Origin: Acidobacteriota bacterium
GTDB taxonomy: Bacteria > Acidobacteriota > Terriglobia > Terriglobales > Acidobacteriaceae
Direction: 5' to 3'
Assembly: GCA_021805955.1 (NCBI GenBank)
Contig: JAJZDO010001100.1
Coordinates: 1 to 6,834, forward strand
Length of the DNA: 6,834 nt
Below, in pieces: positions 1-6,253 of this stretch. The notes beneath the pieces were generated by a model that was not told the DNA's origin, did not search any database, and was given only the letters and a program-made list of their open reading frames with translations. Each line of letters begins with the position of its first letter. Within the stretch, counting starts at the first letter, position 1. The position numbers were made by a program, and so were the translations under genes.

Positions 1-1
1 C

Positions 2-871
2 AACGGAGATGGCAAGCCGGACCTGGTGTTGGCGCACTATAACCATTCAGGCGTTTTGTGGGTCGATTTCTCCGGGCCGAAGCCGATTGTTCATCACCTG
101 GGCGAAGACCACAGTCGCGACAAGGACGTAGGGAATCCAGATGGAATTGTTCATCGTGTGTCGGCTGAAAGTAAAGCTGAAGATGGCCACGGCACCGGCA
201 TTGCCGATGTGAATGGCGATGGCAAGGCCGATGTTCTGACTCCCTACGGCTGGTTCGAAAATATCGATGCCAATCACGACAAATGGAAATGGCATCCGGA
301 CTGGAACCTGGGAGATGCAGGATTTCCGATCCTGGGTTACGACGTCAACAACGACGGTAAGATGGACATTATTTATGGACAGGGTCACAGCTACGGATTG
401 TTTTGGCTGGAGCAGCAGGGAAGCGGCGCGAGTCGGCACTGGGTTAGGCATGTTATCGACGAATCCTATTCGCAGATCCACGCGCTGAAACTGGTGGACC
501 TGGATGGCGATGGGCAGCCGGAGCTGCTGACAGGCAAACGTTATCGCGGCCACTCGGGCAACGATCCAGGCTCGTACGATCCGCTGGTTGTCTACTACTA
601 CAAGATAAATCGCAAGACTGCCAAGTTCACGCGCTATGCCATCTCCGTCAATGGCACGGCGGCTGCAGGAACGCAGTTTGTGACCGCGGACCTCGATCAA
701 GATGGCGACATCGACATTGCCACCGCGGGCAAAACGGGCGTGCATTTTTTTGAGAACCTGAAAGTGAATCGCGTTCCAAAAGCCCAGCGCGAAAAAGAAT
801 TACTGCTGAACCAGAAGTGGCCTTTCCCAGGAGAAGGCGCGGAAGTTCCGCAAGAGGATGGGCCCAAGTAG
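2..871 (+). CDS. FG-GAP/VCBS repeat beta-propeller protein, C-terminal part
   Basis: The frame is open from the left edge, so the true start lies outside the window; 289 residues are visible. A calcium-binding D-x-[DN]-x-D-G-type loop recurs along the frame: NGDGKPDLV at the very edge, then DVNGDGKADV (base 206), DVNNDGKMDI (341), DLDGDGQPEL (497) and DLDQDGDIDI (689). These are spaced about 45 to 64 residues apart, as expected for FG-GAP/VCBS propeller blades. Between them are strand-like segments such as YGLFWLEQ and VHFFENL. Members of this family are usually exported and act in surface or periplasmic binding, or as the propeller part of larger enzymes. Any signal peptide or catalytic domain would lie upstream and cannot be seen. 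The short hydrophilic tail after the last blade suggests a natural C-terminus. The first in-window GTG (base 26) is inside a repeat and is not a start. The family call is firm; the substrate and role are unknown. Confidence 0.88.
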   Translation, partial: NGDGKPDLVLAHYNHSGVLWVDFSGPKPIVHHLGEDHSRDKDVGNPDGIVHRVSAESKAEDGHGTGIADVNGDGKADVLTPYGWFENIDANHDKWKWHPDWNLGDAGFPILGYDVNNDGKMDIIYGQGHSYGLFWLEQQGSGASRHWVRHVIDESYSQIHALKLVDLDGDGQPELLTGKRYRGHSGNDPGSYDPLVVYYYKINRKTAKFTRYAISVNGTAAAGTQFVTADLDQDGDIDIATAGKTGVHFFENLKVNRVPKAQREKELLLNQKWPFPGEGAEVPQEDGPK

Positions 872-899
872 CAGCGAAATGAACTTGCCGGCGAAGGAG

Positions 900-934
900 A
901 GCCGCTTCGGTGCTGCACATGCAATGAAGCGGCT
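900..934 (+). terminator. Strong hairpin after the FG-GAP gene, terminator-like
   Basis: AGCCGCTTC (900-908) pairs perfectly with GAAGCGGCT (926-934) across a 17-base loop, 29 bases after the stop codon. A second compact hairpin follows at once: CGCC (938-941), loop CGAA, GGCG (946-949). No T-run follows either stem, so this is not a classical intrinsic terminator. It may terminate without a U-tract, or protect the 3' end of the upstream mRNA. Confidence 0.4.
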
Positions 935-1057
935 GCCCGCCCGAAGGCGATTGCCCTCCAGGTTAATTTGCGTGTTCTTTGGCCACGGAATCAATGGTGT
1001 CGCCGGGATCGCGTAAGAGGTCCGTCGAGAGCTGAGGTCAAGGTTCTCCAGTACACT

Positions 1058-1079
1058 CGTAAGGAACAGCTTCCTTGTG
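1058..1079 (+). promoter_or_regulatory. Ribosome-binding site of queG inside a perfect hairpin
   Basis: The only good Shine-Dalgarno-like sequence before queG, AAGGAA (1061-1066), is followed by CAGC and then its exact reverse complement TTCCTT (1071-1076). This gives a six-base-pair stem with a four-base loop. The GTG at 1077-1079 abuts the stem, and C1058-G1079 plus two G-U pairs could extend the stem over the start codon. The pairing is visible in the sequence; a role in holding translation down is inference. Confidence 0.45.
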
Positions 1080-2279
1080 GCCGAAGTTTGGCACGCCATG
1101 CCTACCCAATCTCTCCAGAACATCGTCCAGCATTTTGCACGCGACGCCGGGTTTCATATGGCTGGAATTGCTCCTGCAACATTCGCCGATCCTGTATTGT
1201 CCGCAGCGCAAGCGTCCGGCGGCAAAAATTCAGGCCCGCAAGTCGATGAAACATTCCCGGAGCTCCACTACCTTGCCCAATGGGTTAGTGAAGATCGTGC
1301 CGGTGAAATGGAATATTTGAAGCGCCGAGACCTTGAGGGTCGGCTGTTGCGTTCTTCGGTGCGGATTCCGTTTCCTTGGGTAAAGTCTGTGATCGTCTGC
1401 GCGGTCAATTACAACAGTGACCAACCATACTCCATCGACATGAAAGCACCAGACACGCCGATGGGCGCGGGCTGGATTGCACGGTACGCATGGTCGGGTC
1501 GCCAAGAGCCGGTTGCTCCGGAGGAGGGAACCGCTGCGCACACGCCAGTCAACCTTTCACCCACCGACTATCACTCGGTGATTCGCACACGCCTGGAACA
1601 ACTCGGCGCTGAACTGAAACAAAGGGTCGGCGATTTCGAGTCTCGTTGTTTCGTGGATACGGGGCCGTTGGTGGAGCGGATCTATGCCAAATACGCGGGG
1701 CTAGGATGGCAGGGAAAGAACACCTGCATGATCCATGAATCGCTGGGTTCCTGGTTTTTTCTTGGGGTCATTCTCACTTCCTTGGAACTGCCGCGCGACG
1801 ATTGGGCACGGCCGATGGCAGACCGCTGCGGCAGTTGCACGCGCTGCATCGATGCATGTCCGACTGAGGCGCTGGAGCCATATCGGATGAATGCCTCCCG
1901 CTGTATTGCCTATTTGACCATTGAGAAGCGTGGCCCCATCCCGGAAGAGCTGGCTGCGAAAGTGGGCAGGAACGTCTTTGGCTGCGATATTTGTCAGGAA
2001 GTATGTCCCTGGAACCGGCGGGTGCCAGTGACCGACTGGCCGGAACTCCAACCGCGTTCAGAACTGGTGAACCCAGCACTCGATTGGCTGGAAAGTCTCG
2101 ACGAAGCTGGCTATCGCCGGATGTTTCGCGGATCTCCTGTGGATCGCGCGAAGTTCAAGGACTTCAAGCGCAACGTAGAGGTGGCGCAGGGAAATGCGGC
2201 CCACTCACCGAGCACGGTCCCGGCTGCACCCATACAAGGCAACGGGCGACCGAATGTCGGGTCCCACGCTGGTCGTTAG
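1077..2279 (+). CDS. queG: Epoxyqueuosine reductase QueG
   Basis: QueG is a cytoplasmic cobalamin- and iron-sulfur-dependent enzyme that reduces epoxyqueuosine to queuosine at tRNA position 34, the last step of the pathway. All hallmarks are present in this 400-residue frame. The VDTGPLVER motif carries D194, corresponding to the proposed catalytic aspartate, and is followed by the conserved GLGWQGKNT. Eight cysteines for two [4Fe-4S] clusters sit at C251, C254, C257, C261 (CGSCTRCIDACP) and C276, C303, C306, C310 (RCIAYLTIE, then CDICQEVCPWN). The length is normal for the family. The GTG start is chosen for the AAGGAA ten bases upstream; ATG at 1098 (393 residues) has no clear ribosome-binding site but begins at a natural N-terminus and is a real alternative. 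After RNVEVAQGN the usual C-terminal HEAT-like helix is short and degenerate, ending in GSHAGR. The gene appears to stand alone, converging on the cold-shock gene. The identification is very secure; only the start is uncertain. Confidence 0.97.
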   Translation: MAEVWHAMPTQSLQNIVQHFARDAGFHMAGIAPATFADPVLSAAQASGGKNSGPQVDETFPELHYLAQWVSEDRAGEMEYLKRRDLEGRLLRSSVRIPFPWVKSVIVCAVNYNSDQPYSIDMKAPDTPMGAGWIARYAWSGRQEPVAPEEGTAAHTPVNLSPTDYHSVIRTRLEQLGAELKQRVGDFESRCFVDTGPLVERIYAKYAGLGWQGKNTCMIHESLGSWFFLGVILTSLELPRDDWARPMADRCGSCTRCIDACPTEALEPYRMNASRCIAYLTIEKRGPIPEELAAKVGRNVFGCDICQEVCPWNRRVPVTDWPELQPRSELVNPALDWLESLDEAGYRRMFRGSPVDRAKFKDFKRNVEVAQGNAAHSPSTVPAAPIQGNGRPNVGSHAGR

Positions 2280-2292
2280 AGACGAACTCCCA

Positions 2293-2327
2293 GGCGCTCG
2301 CCATGGAAATTCTTGTGGCGAGACGCC
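2293..2327. terminator. Hairpin between convergent queG and cold-shock gene
   Basis: GGCG-CTCGCCA (2293-2303) pairs with TGGCGAG-(A)-CGCC (2316-2327), giving 11 base pairs with one bulged A at 2323 and a 12-base loop. It occupies most of the 60 bases between two convergent genes, 13 bases after the queG stop, where a shared bidirectional terminator is expected. Neither side has a T-run, so the call rests on position and stem strength. Confidence 0.45.
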
Positions 2328-2339
2328 AATGCTGATCGG

Positions 2340-2558
2340 CTATACGCTGCGTTCCTGGTTGCGAACTACATTGACTGCGTTGAGGCCTTTGGGGCCTTGC
2401 TGGCATTCAAAATCTACCGCGTCTCCCTCGTTCAGCGTCTTGAACCCATTCTCCTGAATCGCAGAGAAATGCACAAAAACATCTTCACCGGTAGAGCGCT
2501 GGATGAATCCATAGCCCTTGGCGCCGTTAAACCACTTGACTACACCACGTTCTGTCAC
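2340..2558 (-). CDS. Cold-shock-domain protein (CspA family)
   Basis: This 72-residue protein is a single cold-shock domain, a five-stranded OB fold that binds single-stranded RNA and DNA and acts as an RNA chaperone in the cytoplasm. It opens with [15 protein letters not shown], in which K14-G-Y-G-F-I19 is the RNP1 motif. VFVHF (residues 27-31) is RNP2, and the usual [20 protein letters not shown] closes the fold. The length is typical for the family. The start is a GTG: an in-frame TGA lies five codons upstream, no other start codon falls between, and AAGGGG sits seven bases before the GTG. The gene is divergent from the YihY-family gene and convergent with queG. Whether this copy is cold-induced or constitutive cannot be told from the protein. 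The family call is secure; paralogue identity is not. Confidence 0.96.
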   Translation of the reverse strand: MTERGVVKWFNGAKGYGFIQRSTGEDVFVHFSAIQENGFKTLNEGDAVDFECQQGPKGLNAVNVVRNQERSV

Positions 2559-2565
2559 AAATTTT

Positions 2566-2571
2566 CCCCTT
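2566..2571 (-). promoter_or_regulatory. Ribosome-binding site of the cold-shock gene
   Basis: On the minus strand AAGGGG lies seven bases before the GTG at 2558. It decides the non-ATG start, because two nearby ATGs on the same strand (starting at 2579 and 2575) are in other frames. Confidence 0.7.
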
Positions 2572-2685
2572 CATTCATCATCTGTCGCATGCGCCGTTGG
2601 GAGGGTTGGAGGGACCGCAGTGGAAGCTTCTAAAGCGCGAGACAAGTTCTGCTCTGGATCCAAACTGTGCCTGGTGCAAGGTGAT

Positions 2686-2705
2686 GCAATGGTTAAACCA
2701 ATTGC
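2686..2705. repeat. Operator-like inverted repeat
   Basis: GCAATGGTT, a central A, then AACCAATTGC form an almost perfect 20-base inverted repeat. GGTT-A-AACC is exact at the core and GCAA/TTGC exact at the ends, with one extra base in the right arm. It lies 128 bases upstream of the cold-shock start and about 300 upstream of the membrane protein start. It could be a repressor site or a leader hairpin; no known regulator consensus was recognised. Confidence 0.35.
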
Positions 2706-3004
2706 TACAAAAGGCCTTCCCCTGGACTTTACAGACACGTCCCGGCTCCGATATTGGTGGAAATTGGACTGGGACGAATCTGGCATTGTTATGGCAGGAA
2801 ACGCGGAGAAACGCAAGAGAAATCTTATTGCAATCGGTTGATTCCATTGAGTCCACTGCGGCGCCTGCCGCAAGCGTACGCAGTTGCGACTGGAATTCCC
2901 CCCGTGGACTTGGACACGCTTCTGGGTGTGTGGGCACGCTATAGTCGAATTAGCCAGCCCGTATCAGCGAGCAATTTCGTCGCAGTTTGGAAAGTCTTCG
3001 AATC

Positions 3005-3940
3005 ATGCTCACATTGCTGTCACAGCACAATACGACGGACTCGATTGCCATGAAGCCCGAGGCCTCCGGTCGGCATGAATCGCAGGCGACGGCGCTGCTT
3101 CGCTACCTGTCGCGAACGGCCGTTCACACCTATGCCTTCAGCGTGGCAGCAAACGTCATCCTGTCCCTGTTTCCATTTATTGTCCTGATGTTGACGATTG
3201 CCCGTCTGCTGCATTCATCCGAAATGGTGGATGTGATTCGCGGGATGCTGCAGGTGCTTCTTCCTACCGGCCAGGAATTCGTAACTCGCAACATGGTCTA
3301 TCTGGTCTATTCACAGAAGCGGGTTGCCGCAGTCTCGGTGGTAATGCTGCTGATCTCGTCGACTGGGGTCTTTTTGCCGTTAGAGGTTGCGCTGAACCAG
3401 GTTTGGGGCGTCAAGGAGAACCGCTCGTACTGGCGGAATCAACTGATCTCTCTGGGGCTGGCATTCATGGTCGGCGTGCTGGCACTCATTTCCATCGCAA
3501 TATCGGCTTCGCATGAGATGCTGCTCAAGCTGATCTTTTTTGGCCACACAAGCAGCCCCGTATTTCACTTTTTGGAACGTACAGTTCTCAAAATTCTCGG
3601 CGTAGTTGCCAGCATCTCACTCTTCTTTCTGATTTATTGGATTCTGCCCAACCGCCGCGTTCGGGTCATGGCGGTATTGCCGGGCGCGATCATTACAGGT
3701 CTGCTGTGGGAAGCTGCCAAGCTGGCCTACATCGCGGTGCTTCCATGGCTGGATCTCAAGTCCGTCTACGGACCTTTTTCCATCTCAGTCGGTCTAATGT
3801 TATGGGCATTTCTCTCAGGGCTGATTCTGCTGGCCGGTGCTCATTTTTCCGCCAATCGATTTCTTCGTGCCGAGTCCATGGCAGGGAACGACCAATCTGC
3901 GACGAACGCCGCGCCTCCCCAGGACTTGACGACAGCGTAA
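3005..3940 (+). CDS. YihY/BrkB-family inner membrane protein
   Basis: This 311-residue protein (from ATG 3005) has six hydrophobic helices at about 44-66, 107-128, 146-168, 195-215, 222-244 and 259-281, the usual topology of the YihY/BrkB family. The family sequence signs are present: the AFSVAANVILSLFPFIVL segment in helix 1, the short W-G-V-K-E-N-R-S-Y-W loop before helix 3, and YGPFSISVGLMLWAFLSG leading into helix 6. The family was once described as a tRNA-processing ribonuclease (RNase BN) or a serum-resistance factor, but neither assignment holds generally and its molecular function is unsettled. The hydrophilic tail of about 30 residues is probably cytoplasmic. The start is uncertain. 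ATG 3005 has GGAAAG ten bases upstream, ATG 3050 gives 296 residues with a weak GGA, and TTG 2987 is possible but less likely. The phosphatase gene follows 81 bases downstream on the same strand. Confidence 0.92.
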   Translation: MLTLLSQHNTTDSIAMKPEASGRHESQATALLRYLSRTAVHTYAFSVAANVILSLFPFIVLMLTIARLLHSSEMVDVIRGMLQVLLPTGQEFVTRNMVYLVYSQKRVAAVSVVMLLISSTGVFLPLEVALNQVWGVKENRSYWRNQLISLGLAFMVGVLALISIAISASHEMLLKLIFFGHTSSPVFHFLERTVLKILGVVASISLFFLIYWILPNRRVRVMAVLPGAIITGLLWEAAKLAYIAVLPWLDLKSVYGPFSISVGLMLWAFLSGLILLAGAHFSANRFLRAESMAGNDQSATNAAPPQDLTTA

Positions 3941-3957
3941 ACGATACGACTTCTGTA

Positions 3958-3988
3958 TTGGTAGGAGAGCAGAAGCGATTGTTACACT
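3958..3988 (+). promoter_or_regulatory. Weak promoter candidate before the phosphatase gene
   Basis: TTGGTA (3958-3963) and TACACT (3983-3988) resemble -35 and -10 elements, but the 19-base spacing is long. An overlapping inverted repeat, CTTCTG (3950-3955) with CAGAAG (3970-3975), could form a small hairpin. The phosphatase may instead be read through from the YihY-family gene, because no terminator-like stem with a T-run separates them. Confidence 0.2.
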
Positions 3989-4021
3989 CAAACTAACGCC
4001 ACGGACGCTTGGGTGCGATCA

Positions 4022-6223
4022 ATGACAGGGCTGCGGCAGGCGAGATCGGTCAAAGAGCGTATTCGCGCGATGCTGCGTTTCCGGTTCATTCGCAAGAAGA
4101 GACGCGGTTTCGCGTTCTGGTCGTTGGCGACCGCTCTGGTTTTATTTTTGCTCCGCTGGCTACCGGGGATTGGAGAGCACATCCATCTTTCGCCTTGGAT
4201 TGCGCTGCTGGTGGGGACCGTGGCGGGCCTTCCGGCGCTGTTTCGCTGGATGCGGTGGCACTTGCTGTGGAAGCTGCGCAACCGCTTGTTCGTCACCTAT
4301 GCGCTGATCGGACTGACCCCGGTTGTGCTTTTCGGTCTGCTGACTGCCATTGCCTCCTACATCTTGCTCGGTCAATTCGCCAACTTCGCCGCAACCTCTG
4401 TGATCCACGCGGAACAGGTCGGTCTGGCCACCAATACCGAAGCCCTGGCGCTTTACTTTCAACGGGAACTGCTGGCGCAGAACAGCGCCAGCAGGCACTC
4501 CCAACCTGTTCACGTTCCGCCCATGCTCCCCACGGAAGCCGCTAGAATCACCCGCATTCCCGGACTGGAAGTCGGGGTCTACCTGGATGGGACATTGCAG
4601 CCGTTGGATTTGCCGCCTGGTCATGCTCTCACCAGACTGTTGAAGCCCCCACCCTGGGTCCATGACAACTTTATGGGATTGATTTTGCGAGGCAATCGCC
4701 TCTATTTCAGCGCGATCTCGCGAAAGCCAGCCGGCGCGCATTCCATCGTTGTCATCACTGGAGTGCGTCTCGATCCACAATTTCTAGGCCAGGTGGTCAA
4801 TGGGCTGGGCACCATGACCGTGTGGCCCCATGTCCATCTCCAGTCAGACCTTTCCATTGCGGACCAAAATCCGAGGTTTCACGCCAGTACCGATTCTACT
4901 GAACTGACAAATGCGAATTCCGCGGCAAAAGGCGCGGTCGACCTGGGTCCGATCATTGAGAGTGAGAACCGAGATTCGGGAGAGGTCACGGGAGGGGCCC
5001 TGCCAAAAGCGGAGAACATTTTCGACTTGCCCATCAATTTTCCGACCACGCTCGATACCAGCGACTGGTCGACCGGCAACTTGACCCAGGTCTTCGCACA
5101 AGTTACTTCGCGCCCGTCCCTTTTATATCAACGCCTGTTTCGCGAATCTCTGCTGATCGGCGGAGGCATTCGCACGGCGCTGATTCTGACGGCAATTGTA
5201 TTTGCGTTCCTTGAACTGCTGGCCATTTTCTTGGCCAGCCGCCTCAGCCGCACCATTACGCGGTCGGTGTCGGACTTGTATCACGCCACGCGCGAAGTGG
5301 ATCAAGGCCGCCTGAACTATCGCATTCCGGTCTCGCGTCAGGACCAGTTGGCGGCGCTCAGCCGCTCCTTCAATACCATGTCCGAATCGCTGGTGCGATT
5401 GCTGGAACAGCAGAAGGAAAAAGAACGCCTGGAAGGGGAATTGGAGATTGCCAAGGAGGTGCAGTCCAATTTGTTCCCATCCTCCGATCTGCACCTGGAT
5501 AGGCTGGAGTTGCATGGCGTCTGCCGACCCGCGCGGAGCGTCAGCGGCGACTATTACGATTTTCTCGTCTTGGGAAATCACTCTCTCTGCATGGCCATTG
5601 GGGACATCAGCGGGAAGGGAATTTCCGCAGCCCTGCTGATGGCTGGACTGCATTCCGCTGTGCGCGTGTTCAGCCTGGGTGGCAATGAAACGATATCGGG
5701 GAATCCGCTGGGGCCGACCTATGACAGCCGAACCTATGGCACCGTAGCAGAGATTTTTCAATCTCCCGCGAACCTGATGCGCCTTTTGAATCTTCACCTC
5801 TATCGCAGTACTCTGCCAGAAAAATATGCGACGCTTTTTCTCGCCAACTACGAAGTCTCGACCCGCACGCTTCGCTACTCTAACGGCGGTCAGTTGCCGC
5901 CGCTCGTGCTTCGCGCCGATGGCTCGATTCTGCGGCTCGATCGCGGTGGCACTGTTGTTGGTCTTCTGGATAACATGCAATACGACGAAGGATCTGTCGC
6001 ACTTCAGTCTGGAGATCTCCTCGTCGCCTACAGCGATGGCGTCACAGAGCCAGAAAATGAGTTTGGCGACTTTGGCGAAGCGCGCATGGTGGAACTGGTG
6101 CATCGCAACCGCCATCTGTCACTGCCGGAGATTTCTGATCAAGTGATGCAGGCCCTGAAGGACTGGATCGGTGCCGAAGAACAACCGGACGACATCACAA
6201 TTGTGTTGGCCAGGCAAAATTAG
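4022..6223 (+). CDS. Membrane-bound HAMP/PP2C (RsbU/SpoIIE-type) serine/threonine phosphatase
   Basis: Phosphatases of this type usually dephosphorylate an anti-anti-sigma (STAS) protein in response to a signal. In this 733-residue protein a basic N-terminus precedes three helices at about 29-47, 58-75 and 89-118. A predicted extracytoplasmic region of about 260 residues follows, then helix 4 (377-407) and a HAMP domain to about 460. A charged coiled-coil (LEQQKEKERLEGE) and the switch-like EIAKEVQSNLFP linker lead into the PP2C domain, from about 490 to the end. Metal-binding aspartates are intact: D510 (SGDYYDF), D528 (GDISGKG), D672 (YSDGVTEP) and D724 (PDDITIV), so the enzyme should be active. 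The sensor region matches no domain I recognise. ATG 4022 is chosen because GGGTG lies six bases upstream; GTG 4013 (736 residues) is the alternative. No anti-sigma or STAS gene is adjacent, so the target is unknown. The class is very secure; the pathway is inference. Confidence 0.94.
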   Translation: MTGLRQARSVKERIRAMLRFRFIRKKRRGFAFWSLATALVLFLLRWLPGIGEHIHLSPWIALLVGTVAGLPALFRWMRWHLLWKLRNRLFVTYALIGLTPVVLFGLLTAIASYILLGQFANFAATSVIHAEQVGLATNTEALALYFQRELLAQNSASRHSQPVHVPPMLPTEAARITRIPGLEVGVYLDGTLQPLDLPPGHALTRLLKPPPWVHDNFMGLILRGNRLYFSAISRKPAGAHSIVVITGVRLDPQFLGQVVNGLGTMTVWPHVHLQSDLSIADQNPRFHASTDSTELTNANSAAKGAVDLGPIIESENRDSGEVTGGALPKAENIFDLPINFPTTLDTSDWSTGNLTQVFAQVTSRPSLLYQRLFRESLLIGGGIRTALILTAIVFAFLELLAIFLASRLSRTITRSVSDLYHATREVDQGRLNYRIPVSRQDQLAALSRSFNTMSESLVRLLEQQKEKERLEGELEIAKEVQSNLFPSSDLHLDRLELHGVCRPARSVSGDYYDFLVLGNHSLCMAIGDISGKGISAALLMAGLHSAVRVFSLGGNETISGNPLGPTYDSRTYGTVAEIFQSPANLMRLLNLHLYRSTLPEKYATLFLANYEVSTRTLRYSNGGQLPPLVLRADGSILRLDRGGTVVGLLDNMQYDEGSVALQSGDLLVAYSDGVTEPENEFGDFGEARMVELVHRNRHLSLPEISDQVMQALKDWIGAEEQPDDITIVLARQN

Positions 6224-6225
6224 CA

Positions 6226-6247
6226 ATTCCTTTTGGGAATGCATTCC
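6226..6247. terminator. Palindromic junction between convergent genes
   Basis: Three alternating arms, ATTCC (6226-6230), GGAAT (6236-6240) and ATTCC (6243-6247), fill most of the 30-base gap. The last two form the perfect 12-base palindrome GGAATGCATTCC (6236-6247). The first two form a five-pair stem with loop TTTTG. It could be a minimal bidirectional terminator, but the stem is short and has no T-run after it. Confidence 0.3.
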
Positions 6248-6253
6248 ACAGAT

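Larger units (their letters stand above)
2559..3004. other. Non-coding divergent intergenic region
   Basis: About 450 bases separate the divergent cold-shock and YihY-family genes. Short open frames on both strands (up to about 119 codons, for example 2578-2937 minus and 2597-2944 plus) resemble no family I know, and their residues look like random translation. The region must hold promoters for both flanking genes. On the plus strand TATAGT (2940-2945) could be a -10 element for the membrane protein gene, but no convincing -35 lies at 16-18 bases. No clear cold-shock promoter could be chosen; cold-shock mRNAs often have long leaders, so part of this stretch may be transcribed leader. The most ordered element is the inverted repeat at 2686-2705. 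No tRNA or riboswitch was recognised. Confidence 0.6.

Noticed and set aside
47..745. Open frame of 232 codons antisense to the FG-GAP gene
   Set aside because: The plus-strand frame has regular calcium-loop repeats. The antisense product has none and is explained by the codon bias of those repeats.
1052..1057. TACACT as a -10 element for queG, like the one at 3983-3988
   Set aside because: Transcription would begin near 1064, inside the Shine-Dalgarno sequence, and no -35 element lies at a suitable distance.
2571..2944. Several overlapping frames of 90-120 codons between the cold-shock and YihY-family genes
   Set aside because: They overlap on both strands, show no recognisable motif or consistent codon use, and lack ribosome-binding sites that I could support.
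2987..3004. TTG at 2987 as start of the YihY-family protein
   Set aside because: There is no ribosome-binding site before it, it is a rare start codon, and ATGs at 3005 and 3050 follow closely.
4009..4545. Plus-strand frame of 178 codons overlapping the start of the phosphatase gene
   Set aside because: It is out of frame with the membrane helices encoded there, and its product looks like arbitrary translation.
5123..6115. Long open frame (330 codons) on the minus strand within the phosphatase gene
   Set aside because: It lies fully antisense to the HAMP and PP2C domains with intact catalytic motifs. Its translation resembles no family, and such shadows are common in GC-rich genes.
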